The notes below the pieces were generated by a model. It did no database searches. It was given only the letters and a program-made list of their open reading frames with translations, and was not told where the DNA came from. The position numbers and the translations under genes were made by a program. Shown here in pieces: positions 8,107-15,910 of a stretch of DNA of 64,000 bases. Source of the DNA: CAYNSB01 sp964399625 (lineage in GTDB: Bacteria > Planctomycetota > Phycisphaerae > Phycisphaerales > UBA1924); NCBI GenBank assembly GCA_964399625.1, contig CAYNSB010000002.1, positions 34,938-98,937 on the forward strand. The letters are read 5' to 3'. The first letter of the stretch is position 1. Every line of letters begins with the position of its first letter.

Positions 8107-9162
8107 TCAGTCGGGCGTCTTGGTGCCGTTGGCGCCCCAGCCCGTCTTGATCTTGTTGTACCCCGTGATGCTGTAGAAGCGCTCGCCCCACAGGCGCTTG
8201 CGGATGCTGTCCTGCACGCTCATCTGCTCCACGTGCCCGTCGACGAAGCCCATCACCGCGGTGCCGCCGGTCTTCTTGTCGTTGCCGCCCGGGTGCGAGC
8301 GCCCGACCAGATTGAGCTGCGAGATGTTCGTCGCGGTGATCTGGAACGGGGCGATCTCCGCGGCGCCCACGATGTCCGTCGTTCTCGGGTAGTAGAACCG
8401 CGCCACGCCCGGCGTGTTCACCTCGGAGTACGGGTCCGCGCCGGAGGCGAGCGCGAAGAACGGCGTGAGCGCGCGGTGGCTCTTGCTGACCCACCCGCCG
8501 CTGCTGCCGTCGCCCAGCTCGTTCCAACTCTTGTTGAAGCCCCACTCGCTGACGAGGATGGTCTTGGCCCCCCCGCCCGGCTCGCCGTCCACGATCGATG
8601 GATTCACGAACTGGTTCTGGCGCTGCTCGGTCGAGCTGAACTTGTTGCGCGGGAAGATCGCGCCGTTGCCGGCGAAGCCGATCCGCTTGACCTGGCGATC
8701 GAGCGGCTGGTCCGCGCCGGCGCGCCCGCCCGTCGCGTTGACCTGCCCGTCCTCCCAGTCGTCGGTGTTGCGCCCGGGGTTGGTCGCCGGGGCGCCGCCG
8801 CGCGGGACGGCGGGGTTCTGGAACCCTTCCGCGGTCGTGTTCCCGCTGTCGTACAGGTACTGCGTCCAGTGGAGGTAGCCGTTGGCCGGGACGGGGTTCT
8901 CCTCGAGCTGGTCCTTGAGCCTCCACGTGGTGCCCTCGGGAGAGTCCGGGTAGAGGTACGACGCGGGGAAGAACTTCTCGTTGACGGTGTAGATCGTCAC
9001 GCCCTGCACGACCGAGCGCGCGTTCGCCGCGGCCTTGAGCGCCCGCGCCGAGGCCCGCGCGCCCGCGAGCGAGGGAAGAAGGATGCCGATCAGGATCGCG
9101 ATGATCGCGATCACCACCAGCAACTCGATCAGCGTGAACCCGGCACGAGTGGGCTTCGTCAT
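8107..9162 (-). CDS. Pseudopilin-like protein with prepilin N-terminal methylation site
   Basis: 351 residues. The start MTKPTRAGFTLIELLVVIAI gives a textbook prepilin leader. The peptidase would cut after Gly8 and methylate Phe9, with Glu at position +5 of the mature protein. The hydrophobic helix continues through ILIGILLPSLA. A GGAG lies 9 nt before the ATG; the frame extends further upstream but without purpose. The rest (for example GFAGNGAIFPRNKF and VMGFVDGHVEQMSV) resembles the many type II secretion G-like pseudopilins of planctomycetes, where FVDGHVE is a recurring C-terminal motif. It may use the PilB/PilM-O machinery encoded elsewhere in the window. It is monocistronic, head to head with the ABC permease. 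The 268-bp region between them shows no convincing promoter. Confidence 0.85.
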   Translation of the reverse strand: MTKPTRAGFTLIELLVVIAIIAILIGILLPSLAGARASARALKAAANARSVVQGVTIYTVNEKFFPASYLYPDSPEGTTWRLKDQLEENPVPANGYLHWTQYLYDSGNTTAEGFQNPAVPRGGAPATNPGRNTDDWEDGQVNATGGRAGADQPLDRQVKRIGFAGNGAIFPRNKFSSTEQRQNQFVNPSIVDGEPGGGAKTILVSEWGFNKSWNELGDGSSGGWVSKSHRALTPFFALASGADPYSEVNTPGVARFYYPRTTDIVGAAEIAPFQITATNISQLNLVGRSHPGGNDKKTGGTAVMGFVDGHVEQMSVQDSIRKRLWGERFYSITGYNKIKTGWGANGTKTPD

Positions 9163-9430
9163 CGACCTGCGCTCCTTGCTGCGACGCGGCAACTCCTCGA
9201 GCCGCACACGCGGGCAATGATCTTGATGGAGCGCGCCGATTGCTATCGATGACGCGCTAAGTGCTCGTGAAAGAACCTTCGCGCACCGATCGGAGCCTGC
9301 TCGCGCCAACGCGGCGCGAAGATCTCGGGCCCCGCTTCTTCACACGGCGCACACGCTTCCTTCGCGCCCGGTTCGGAGCGGGTCCGGGCTCTTGCGCGCC
9401 GGGCGCGTCCCCTCCGTACACTCACCACCC

Positions 9431-11146
9431 ATGCCACGCGCCTCGCGAACCTGGCACGCGATCCTGCTCTGGGGCGTCGTCGCGCTCCTGACGCTCACGC
9501 TCCTCTACCCCATCGCGCTGACCATCCGCGGCGGGTTCGCCGACGACATCGCCACCGGCCGCGGGTTCACGCTCCGCCATCTCGCGCTCGTCTTCCAGGA
9601 CCCGGTCATCCGCGGCTCGCTGCTGAACTCGGCGCGCCTGGCGTTCCTGACCACCACGCTGGCGATCTGCATCGCGCTGCCGCTGGCGATCCTCTCGGCC
9701 CGCTTCCGCTATCCGCTCAAGGGTCTGTGGAACGCCGTCGTGCTCGTGCCGCTGATCCTGCCCCCGTTCGTGGGCGCGATCGGCGCCCGCGCGATCCTCG
9801 GACGCTCCGGCGCGCTCAACGCGCTGCTGGGCACGGACTGGGACATCCTCGGCTCGGCCAAGCTCCTGGGCGTCGTGTGCGTGCAGGCGCTCTCGCTCTA
9901 TCCGATCATCTACCTCAACGCGACCGCGTCGCTGGCCAACCTGGACCCCGCGCTCGACGAGGCCGCGGAGAACCTGGGCGCGGGCGGGTGGCGGCGCCTC
10001 TTCCGCGTCACGCTGCCGCTGGTGCGACCGGGCATTTTCGCGGGCGCGACGATCGTCTTCATCTGGAGCTTCACGGAACTCGGCACGCCGCTGATGTTCG
10101 ACTACTACAACGTCACGCCCGTGAAGATCTTCTACGGGCTCAAGGAGGTCGAGAACTCCGCCCAGCCCTATGCGCTCACCGTCGTGCTGCTCGTCGCGGC
10201 CCTCTCGATGTACGCGCTGGGCAAGCTCGTCTTTGGCGGCAAGGCGTACGCGATGTACAGCAAGGCGTCGCGCGCCGGGGGCGAGAAGCCGCTCAGCGGG
10301 CTCGCGGGCTGGCTCACCGCGGGCGCCTTCGGGCTGGTGACGTTCCTCGCGGTGCTGCCGCACCTGGGCGTGGTGCTGACCGCGATCTCCACGCCCGGCA
10401 GCTGGTACCACTCCGTGCTTCCCCGCGCGTTCACGCAGGACCACTTCAAGCAGGCGCTCACCGCGTCCGATGCGTTCGGCGCGATCGTCAATTCCATCGG
10501 GTACGCCAGCGCCGCGATGGTGGTGAACATCCTGCTGGGCGTGCTCATCGCGTACCTGATCGTCCGCACGCGCGTGCGCGGGCGGGCACTGCTCGATGCG
10601 CTGTGCATGCTGCCGCTGGCCGTGCCCGGGCTCGTGCTCGCGTTCGGGTACGTCGCGATGAGCCAGCGCTGGCCCATGGGCAAGACGGGCCCGCTGGGCG
10701 ACCTGATCCTGGGCGTCTCACCCAACCCGGTGCCGCTACTGGTCATCTCGTACGCGGTGCGCCGACTGCCCTACATCGTGCGCTCGACGGTCGCGGGGCT
10801 GGAGCAGACCTCGGGCGAGCTCGAGGAGGCCGCGGTGAACCTGGGCGCGTCGCGCGTGCTGGCGGTCCGGCGTGTGATCGTCCCGCTGATCATGGCGAAC
10901 CTGATCGCCGGCGGGCTGCTCGTGTTCGCGTTCTCCATGCTAGAGGTGAGCGACTCGCTGATCCTCGCCCAGCAGCAGCAGCACTACCCGATCACGCGTG
11001 CGATCTTCTCGTTCTCGGAGCGCCTGGGCGACGGGCCCAACATCGCCAGCGCCCTGGGCGTGTGGGGCATGGCCCTGCTCACGGTCACGCTGGTGGGCGC
11101 GTCGGTGCTGCTGGGCAAGAAGCTCGGGTCGATCTTCAGGGTGTGA
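9431..11146 (+). CDS. Iron(III)/thiamine-type ABC transporter permease, two fused permease domains
   Basis: 571 residues. ATG 9431 begins just before the first membrane helix (ILLWGVVALLTLTLLYPIAL). Two BPD_transp_1 domains are fused in one chain, as in FbpB/SfuB and ThiP-like permeases. Each carries the EAA loop that docks with the ATPase: EAAENLGAGGWRRLF at about 180 and EAAVNLGASRVLAVRR at about 475. About twelve membrane helices can be counted. Such permeases take up Fe3+, thiamine or phosphonates with a periplasmic binding protein and an ATPase. Neither partner is adjacent, which is unusual and leaves the substrate open. The next gene downstream (a methyltransferase, 94 bp away) seems unrelated. 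Confidence 0.9.
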   Translation: MPRASRTWHAILLWGVVALLTLTLLYPIALTIRGGFADDIATGRGFTLRHLALVFQDPVIRGSLLNSARLAFLTTTLAICIALPLAILSARFRYPLKGLWNAVVLVPLILPPFVGAIGARAILGRSGALNALLGTDWDILGSAKLLGVVCVQALSLYPIIYLNATASLANLDPALDEAAENLGAGGWRRLFRVTLPLVRPGIFAGATIVFIWSFTELGTPLMFDYYNVTPVKIFYGLKEVENSAQPYALTVVLLVAALSMYALGKLVFGGKAYAMYSKASRAGGEKPLSGLAGWLTAGAFGLVTFLAVLPHLGVVLTAISTPGSWYHSVLPRAFTQDHFKQALTASDAFGAIVNSIGYASAAMVVNILLGVLIAYLIVRTRVRGRALLDALCMLPLAVPGLVLAFGYVAMSQRWPMGKTGPLGDLILGVSPNPVPLLVISYAVRRLPYIVRSTVAGLEQTSGELEEAAVNLGASRVLAVRRVIVPLIMANLIAGGLLVFAFSMLEVSDSLILAQQQQHYPITRAIFSFSERLGDGPNIASALGVWGMALLTVTLVGASVLLGKKLGSIFRV

Positions 11147-11240
11147 GGCGCTCGCGCAGAGCCGCGATGCCGGGCCGAGCACCCCTCCCGTCCGGGTCGG
11201 GGTTACGATCCGCACTCACCAATCCCCCGGAGCAAGGCCC

Positions 11241-12050
11241 ATGTCCGACGCCTGGTTCGTCGATGAGCGCGTGAACATCCTCCGGGGCTCGCAGGCCCAG
11301 GACGCGATCCGCGCGCGCTCGGACCTCCGCTACCTGACCGAGGGCGAGGGCATCGTCCGCGTGCCCGCCGAACGCTGGACGATCGCGCAGACCTTCGAGC
11401 GCACGGGGTGGATGGAGAAGTGGCGCGGGCTCTCGGACGACCGCAACATCGACCACGCGCGGGAGTTCAACGGGTACCGCTCGCTCGCGGGGCGGCGCTT
11501 CGCGCACGCGATCGAGCTCGGGTGCGGACCGTTCACCAACCTCCGCGTCATCGCCGAAGTCGCGCCCCTCGAGCGCGTCAGCCTGCTCGATCCGCTCATC
11601 GAGTCGTACCTCACGCTGCCCACGTGCCGGTACAACCGCCAGGTCCTGGTGTCGCACTCGGGGCGTCAGCGCATCGCGGTGGGCGAGCTCTTCGCCGGCC
11701 CGATCGAGGACACGCCCCTGGACGGGCGCTCGTACGACCTGGTCGCGATGCTCAACGTCATCGAGCACTGCTACGACGTGGGCAAGATCTTCGACAAGAT
11801 CCTCTCGATCACCAGGCCCGGCAGCGTGCTCGTCTTCCAGGACTACACCTACGACGTGGAGAAGTCCCGGCGCGTGCTCGCCGAGGAGTACTACGAGGCC
11901 GGGCACCCGCTGATGGTCGGCCCGGGCGTGCTCCATCGGTTCATGAGCGAGCACTTCGAGATGCTCTACTACAGCAAGGTCCCGGAGAAGCCGCAGGAGG
12001 TCGCCTGCCCGCGCGAGGCCGCGGTCTACTTCATCGGCGTGCGCCGCTGA
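11241..12050 (+). CDS. Class I SAM-dependent methyltransferase
   Basis: 269 residues, starting MSDAWFVDERVNILRG after a CCGGAGCAAGGCCC leader. The Rossmann signature AIELGCGPFTNLRVIAEV (about 90-107) is motif I for S-adenosylmethionine, and motif IV is seen in YDLVAMLNVIEHCYDVG. After that comes the post-IV helix and the C-terminal beta strand (AAVYFIGVRR). The acceptor is unknown. Such methyltransferases near glycosyltransferases often act on sugars or lipids. Its 3' end overlaps the 3' end of the next gene (opposite strand) by 20 bp. Confidence 0.85.
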   Translation: MSDAWFVDERVNILRGSQAQDAIRARSDLRYLTEGEGIVRVPAERWTIAQTFERTGWMEKWRGLSDDRNIDHAREFNGYRSLAGRRFAHAIELGCGPFTNLRVIAEVAPLERVSLLDPLIESYLTLPTCRYNRQVLVSHSGRQRIAVGELFAGPIEDTPLDGRSYDLVAMLNVIEHCYDVGKIFDKILSITRPGSVLVFQDYTYDVEKSRRVLAEEYYEAGHPLMVGPGVLHRFMSEHFEMLYYSKVPEKPQEVACPREAAVYFIGVRR

Positions 12051-13167
12051 ACGCGCGGACCCGATCGACCACGCCCCGCCACAGGTCCAGCACGCGCGCC
12101 CGACGGACCTTGCCATGGTCGAGCATCGCGTGGCTGGTCGCGCGCAGGTCCTCGTCGCTCGCGCCCGCGAGCTGATCGCGCAGGTCCGCCATGCTCGAGA
12201 AGTACCGCAGGTGGGGCATCCACTCGCGGTCATAGAAGTCCGCCAGCGGCAGCCAGCGCGCCAGCACCTCGAGGCTGTCGTACCTGTTCGGGTCGTCCTC
12301 GCCCGTTCCCACGCTCGAGCCCGGGGGCAGCCCCAGCGTCTGGTTCCACGTCACCTCACCCAGCACCTGGGCGGGAGCCGCTTGGCGCATGGCGAGCATG
12401 AACGCCTCGCTGGGGAACCACATGGGCAGCCCCTGCGCGTAATGCTCAAAGATGGACATCGTCGAGATGTTGTACGGCACGCCCACGAGCCCGCGGAACG
12501 CGACCAGGTCCGCCCACTTGTACCCCTGCGGGAGCGCCCCATCCTTGAGCACCAGGCTCGGGATCGACACGCCCGACAACGCCGGGGGCAACGCGCGCAC
12601 ACGCGAGTACCACAGGAACCACGGCTTGGTCGGCGCGTACCGCACGCCGGTGTACTCGCACAGGCTGGGCACGTGGGTCCATGGGCGACGCGTGAAGTGC
12701 TCGGCGTACTTGGCGTCGTAGCGGCTGTTGGCCAGCGCGATGATCCGCCCCGCGTCGATCCCCGCCCGCAGGTGGTCGTCGAACGCGCGCCACAGCTCCG
12801 GGCGGTGCGAGAACGGCACCTCGTACCGGATCGGCGCCTGGATGATCACCGGCTTCTCGAACCGCTCAAAGAGCAGCGCGAAGCTCGGCGGATACGTCAC
12901 GATGAACCCGTCGTACCCGGACAGCTCGTCCTTGTACCGCTCGTAGAACGCGTCGCACATGCGACGATCGAGCGATCGCCAGTTCTGCGCCGAGACCACG
13001 TCCACCTTTGACGGCGGGCGCTCGAACACCCAGTTGTGCCCGGACAGACTCCAGGACGTGACCCGATGCCCCAGCTCCTCCAGGATCGCGCGCACGTCCG
13101 CGATCACGGAGATGTGCAGGTCGAGGTTGAAGAAATGGAGCGGGCGCGAGGGGTCCACGCGGGGCAC
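12031..13167 (-). CDS. Glycosyltransferase-like protein of unknown specificity
   Basis: 378 residues from a GTG start (GTGCCCCGC). I do not recognise a precise family. The N-terminus RPLHFFNLDLHISVIADVRA looks like the first strand and helix of a GT-B fold, with ILEELGHRVTSWSLSG next. The C-terminal half has MSIFEHYAQGLPMWFPSEAF, which resembles the EAMA/EALA-type nucleotide-sugar motif (acidic residue then a 'power and status' strand) of GT-B enzymes. No signal or membrane segment is seen. It lies between two methyltransferase genes, with its 3' end overlapping the first by 20 bp and its 5' side 18 bp from the second. This suggests a small glycan- or lipid-modifying group. Confidence 0.5.
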   Translation of the reverse strand: MPRVDPSRPLHFFNLDLHISVIADVRAILEELGHRVTSWSLSGHNWVFERPPSKVDVVSAQNWRSLDRRMCDAFYERYKDELSGYDGFIVTYPPSFALLFERFEKPVIIQAPIRYEVPFSHRPELWRAFDDHLRAGIDAGRIIALANSRYDAKYAEHFTRRPWTHVPSLCEYTGVRYAPTKPWFLWYSRVRALPPALSGVSIPSLVLKDGALPQGYKWADLVAFRGLVGVPYNISTMSIFEHYAQGLPMWFPSEAFMLAMRQAAPAQVLGEVTWNQTLGLPPGSSVGTGEDDPNRYDSLEVLARWLPLADFYDREWMPHLRYFSSMADLRDQLAGASDEDLRATSHAMLDHGKVRRARVLDLWRGVVDRVRAFSGARR

Positions 13168-13185
13168 TCTACCGGGGCGGGGGCC

Positions 13186-14061
13186 TCACCGCTTGACCGC
13201 GATGAGGTCGAAGAGCGGCGGGAGGAACATGAAGGCGTCGGGATTGCCCGAGGCCTCGTCCCACGCCGCCTCGAACGCCTTGGCGTCCTCGCGCGTCAGG
13301 TACCCCATCTCGACCAGCTTGGGCACGAAGTTGCGGAAGAACGTGTCGGGCCACGCCCAGATCGTCGAGCCCATGTTCGCCGCGGGCGGACGCGCCAGGC
13401 GGTCGTGAACCGCCAGGTGCTTGACCTCGAGCCCGTGGGCCCGGCACAGCGCGGGCAGTCGGGCCATGATGTCCGGATCGCCTCCGCGGGCGCGCCACGA
13501 CTCCCCCACCGCCTTGATGACGCGGGTGAACGCCGCCTGGCGCGGCGCCAGCGACATCGCCTCGTAGTTGAAGTAATCCTGCACCGCCAGGCGCCCGCCG
13601 GGGCGCAGCAGGCGGGCGATCCCGGCGATCACCGACTCCGGGTCCTTCACGAAGCACAGGACCCAGCGCGAGTACGCCAGGTCGAACGAGTCGTGGTCGT
13701 CGGCGAAGACCTCCGGGAGATTCTGGACATCGCCCAGGCAGCGCTCGACGTTGGTGAAGTGCCGTCCTTGCACACGCTCGTGCAGCTGCTTCAGGAACAG
13801 CGGGGACTCGTCCACGCCGACGACGCGCCCGCGCGGGCCGACGATTTCCGCCAGGTCCATCGTCGCGTGACCGGGCCCGCACCCGACATCCAGCACGTGA
13901 TGCCCGGGCGCGATCGTCGCGCGCTCCCACAGGCTGTGGGCCGCGGCCGACCACAGGCGATGCTGCTGCCCGAGGCGATCCGTCTCGCTCTGGTCCGTGC
14001 CCAGCACGTACTCGGGGGCGTTGCCCTTGCTGGGGCGGCGTGTTGGTGTGGAGGTGCTCAT
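13186..14061 (-). CDS. Class I SAM-dependent methyltransferase (UbiE/UbiG-like)
   Basis: 291 residues, beginning MSTSTPTRRPSKGNAPEYVL. Motif I is complete (HHVLDVGCGPGHATMDLA, about 55-72) and followed by the acidic ribose ligand (VVGVDESPLFL), then motif IV SFDLAYSRWVLCFVKDPE and LRPGGRLAVQDYF. The extra C-terminal helices (about 190-280, ending LPPLFDLIAVKR) resemble methyltransferases acting on small lipid-like or polyketide substrates. No other start is plausible, and the ribosome site is weak. It shares direction with the glycosyltransferase-like gene downstream (18 bp) and could be co-transcribed with it. The acceptor is unknown. Confidence 0.85.
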   Translation of the reverse strand: MSTSTPTRRPSKGNAPEYVLGTDQSETDRLGQQHRLWSAAAHSLWERATIAPGHHVLDVGCGPGHATMDLAEIVGPRGRVVGVDESPLFLKQLHERVQGRHFTNVERCLGDVQNLPEVFADDHDSFDLAYSRWVLCFVKDPESVIAGIARLLRPGGRLAVQDYFNYEAMSLAPRQAAFTRVIKAVGESWRARGGDPDIMARLPALCRAHGLEVKHLAVHDRLARPPAANMGSTIWAWPDTFFRNFVPKLVEMGYLTREDAKAFEAAWDEASGNPDAFMFLPPLFDLIAVKR

Positions 14062-14329
14062 GGTGGCGAGTGGGGTCCGCGTGGGGATGAGGATAGGTTG
14101 CAACGGGTTCGACGCACGGCGCGGATCTTTGATTCGGGCAAGGGGCGTCAGCCCCCCGCCCCCGCTCGGGCCCGGTGGAGCACTATCGGCACGGGCGGCC
14201 CGCGTGTTTGCGCGTTCCTCCCGGGCCCATGCCCTCGGCCGAGCCCGATGACGGGTGGGGGCCCCTCTCCATCCGAGGCGGGCTACGACGGGACGAGGGA
14301 GCACGGATTTTGGGGCCTTACGATGGCCC

Positions 14330-15595
14330 ATGCACGAGATCTCGGGCGGAGCCTCCATCATCGCGGCGGCGCAGGCGGCGCGACAGGCCTCGCGCGTGCT
14401 CGCCGCCCTGGACACCCCGCGCAAGAACCACTTTCTCCAAACTCTCGCCGATCGCATCGACCGCGAGCGTGCGCGCGTGCTCGCGGCGAGCGCCGAGGAT
14501 GTGCGGGCCGCGCAGGAATCCGGGCTCGCGCCGGCCAGGCTCGCGCGCCTGGGCCTGGGCGAGAGCTCGCTCGCCCAGCTCACCGCGGGCGTGCGCCAGA
14601 TCGCGGCGCTGCCCGACCCCGTGGGCGAGGTGACACGCGAGTACACGGTGCCCTCGGGCCTGCGCGTCCGCCGCGTGCGCGCGCCCCTAGGCGTCATCTG
14701 CATGATCTACGAGGCACGCCCGGGCGTGACGATCGACGCGTTCGCGCTGTGCTTCAAGGCGGGCAACGCGTGCCTGCTCAAGGGCGGCAAGGAGGCCGCC
14801 CGCGCCTCGGGCGAGCTGGCGCGCCTGGCGCGCGAGGTGCTGCGTGAGCACGCCCTGCCCGAGGGCGCGATCACGCCGATCTCGGGGCTCGATCGCGACT
14901 CCATGCGCGAGCTCCTGCAGCTGGACCAGCACATCGACCTCGTGATCCCGCGGGGAGGGCACGAGCTGATCCGCTTTGTGGCGCAGAACTCCCGCATCCC
15001 CACGATCCAGCACTACCAGGGCGTCTGCCACGTCTTTGTCGAGGCGAGCGCGGACCCCGCGATCATCGAGAAGGTGTGCGTGAGCGCCAAGACCAGCGCC
15101 CCGGCGACATGCAACGCGCTCGAGTGCGTGCTCGTCGATCGGGCCGTCGCGGGCACGATCGTGCCGACGCTGGTGGACGCGTTCGCGCGGGCGGGCGTGA
15201 AGGTACGTGGAGATGAGGACATCGTGCGTATGTCGCGCGGCGTCGCGCGCCCGGCCACGCCCGAGGACTTCGGCAAGGAGTTCCTCGACCTGATCGTCGC
15301 GATGCGCGTCGTGGACGGGATCGAGGACGCCATCGCGCACATCCAGCGGCACGGTTCGTCGCACACCGAGGCGATCCTGACGCGCGACCCGCGCCTCGCG
15401 GAGGAGTTCACCCGCCGGGTGCAGAGCTCGTGCGTGCTCGTGAACGCCTCGACGCGGTTCAACGACGGGTTCCAGCTCGGGCTGGGCGCGGAGATCGGCA
15501 TCAGCACGACGCGCCTGCACGCCTTCGGGCCCATGGGGCTCGAGGAGCTGACGATCCAGCGCTTCGTCGTCGAGGGCCAGGGGCAGACGCGGTAG
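14330..15595 (+). CDS. proA: Glutamate-5-semialdehyde dehydrogenase (gamma-glutamyl phosphate reductase)
   Basis: 421 residues. This is the second step of proline synthesis: NADPH-dependent reduction of gamma-glutamyl phosphate to glutamate semialdehyde. The family hallmarks are all visible: RRVRAPLGVICMIYEARPGV, CLLKGGKEA, VIPRGGHELIRFV, and the catalytic cysteine in PATCNALE (about C261). Near the end is FNDGFQLGLGAEIGISTTRL, followed by a Gly-Pro-Met-Gly-Leu-Glu-Glu-Leu stretch. The length is normal. ATG 14330 is chosen because homology begins just after it. No proB lies next to it. The 268 bp upstream hold only a weak GGGGC-N4-GCCCC hairpin. Its TAG stop is followed in the same frame by a conserved-looking coding stretch (next entry). 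Confidence 0.95.
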   Translation: MHEISGGASIIAAAQAARQASRVLAALDTPRKNHFLQTLADRIDRERARVLAASAEDVRAAQESGLAPARLARLGLGESSLAQLTAGVRQIAALPDPVGEVTREYTVPSGLRVRRVRAPLGVICMIYEARPGVTIDAFALCFKAGNACLLKGGKEAARASGELARLAREVLREHALPEGAITPISGLDRDSMRELLQLDQHIDLVIPRGGHELIRFVAQNSRIPTIQHYQGVCHVFVEASADPAIIEKVCVSAKTSAPATCNALECVLVDRAVAGTIVPTLVDAFARAGVKVRGDEDIVRMSRGVARPATPEDFGKEFLDLIVAMRVVDGIEDAIAHIQRHGSSHTEAILTRDPRLAEEFTRRVQSSCVLVNASTRFNDGFQLGLGAEIGISTTRLHAFGPMGLEELTIQRFVVEGQGQTR

Positions 15596-15616
15596 CAGCA
15601 CCGCGAGGGGGCACGC

Positions 15617-15910
15617 ATCAAGTTCGGCAAGGTCAAGCGCGAGCACTCACGGGTCGGCGGGCTGGATCGGATCCTCGATCGCATCGCGCGGGAGTGCCCG
15701 CACGTCGCGCGCATCGTGCCCGGGCGCATCCGCACGCGCCGGGGCAAGACGCCGCCCAGCTTCAAGGTGCAGTACGCCACGAGCAGCGGGCTCAAGTGCC
15801 TGTACACCGGGACGGGCACGGTGCAGGAGGTGTTCCTGGTGTGCGCCGATGAGCGGGCGGTGCGCTCATGGCTTGTGGAGCAGGGCATCGCCGCGGGCGA
15901 TGAGGGCTAG
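15617..15910 (+). CDS. DUF2103-like small protein lacking a standard start codon
   Basis: The frame directly after the proA TAG reads IKFGKVKREHSRVGGLDRIL, then VARIVPGRIRTRRG and GLKCLYTGTGTVQEVFLVC. This pattern (HS-GL, PGRI, GLK, VQEVF) matches my memory of the DUF2103 family of predicted metal-binding proteins. No ATG, GTG or TTG precedes the conserved part; the first GTG, in IVPGRI, would cut the domain in two. A GAGGGGG lies 5 nt before ATC 15617, so an ATC start of the infC kind is possible. Otherwise the proA stop is an error or is read through, or the gene is broken. About 97 residues from ATC. The coding end overlaps the sulfotransferase gene end by 4 bp. Confidence 0.5.
   Translation: MKFGKVKREHSRVGGLDRILDRIARECPHVARIVPGRIRTRRGKTPPSFKVQYATSSGLKCLYTGTGTVQEVFLVCADERAVRSWLVEQGIAAGDEG

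Noticed and set aside
9163..9430. 268-bp divergent region between the pseudopilin and ABC permease genes examined for promoters and RNA genes
   Set aside because: No clear -35/-10 pair or hairpin with a T tract could be identified; it presumably holds two promoters.
14062..14329. 268-bp region before proA examined for a small gene or leader peptide
   Set aside because: Only a weak GGGGC-gtca-GCCCC hairpin and no frame with start and ribosome site; nothing I can support.
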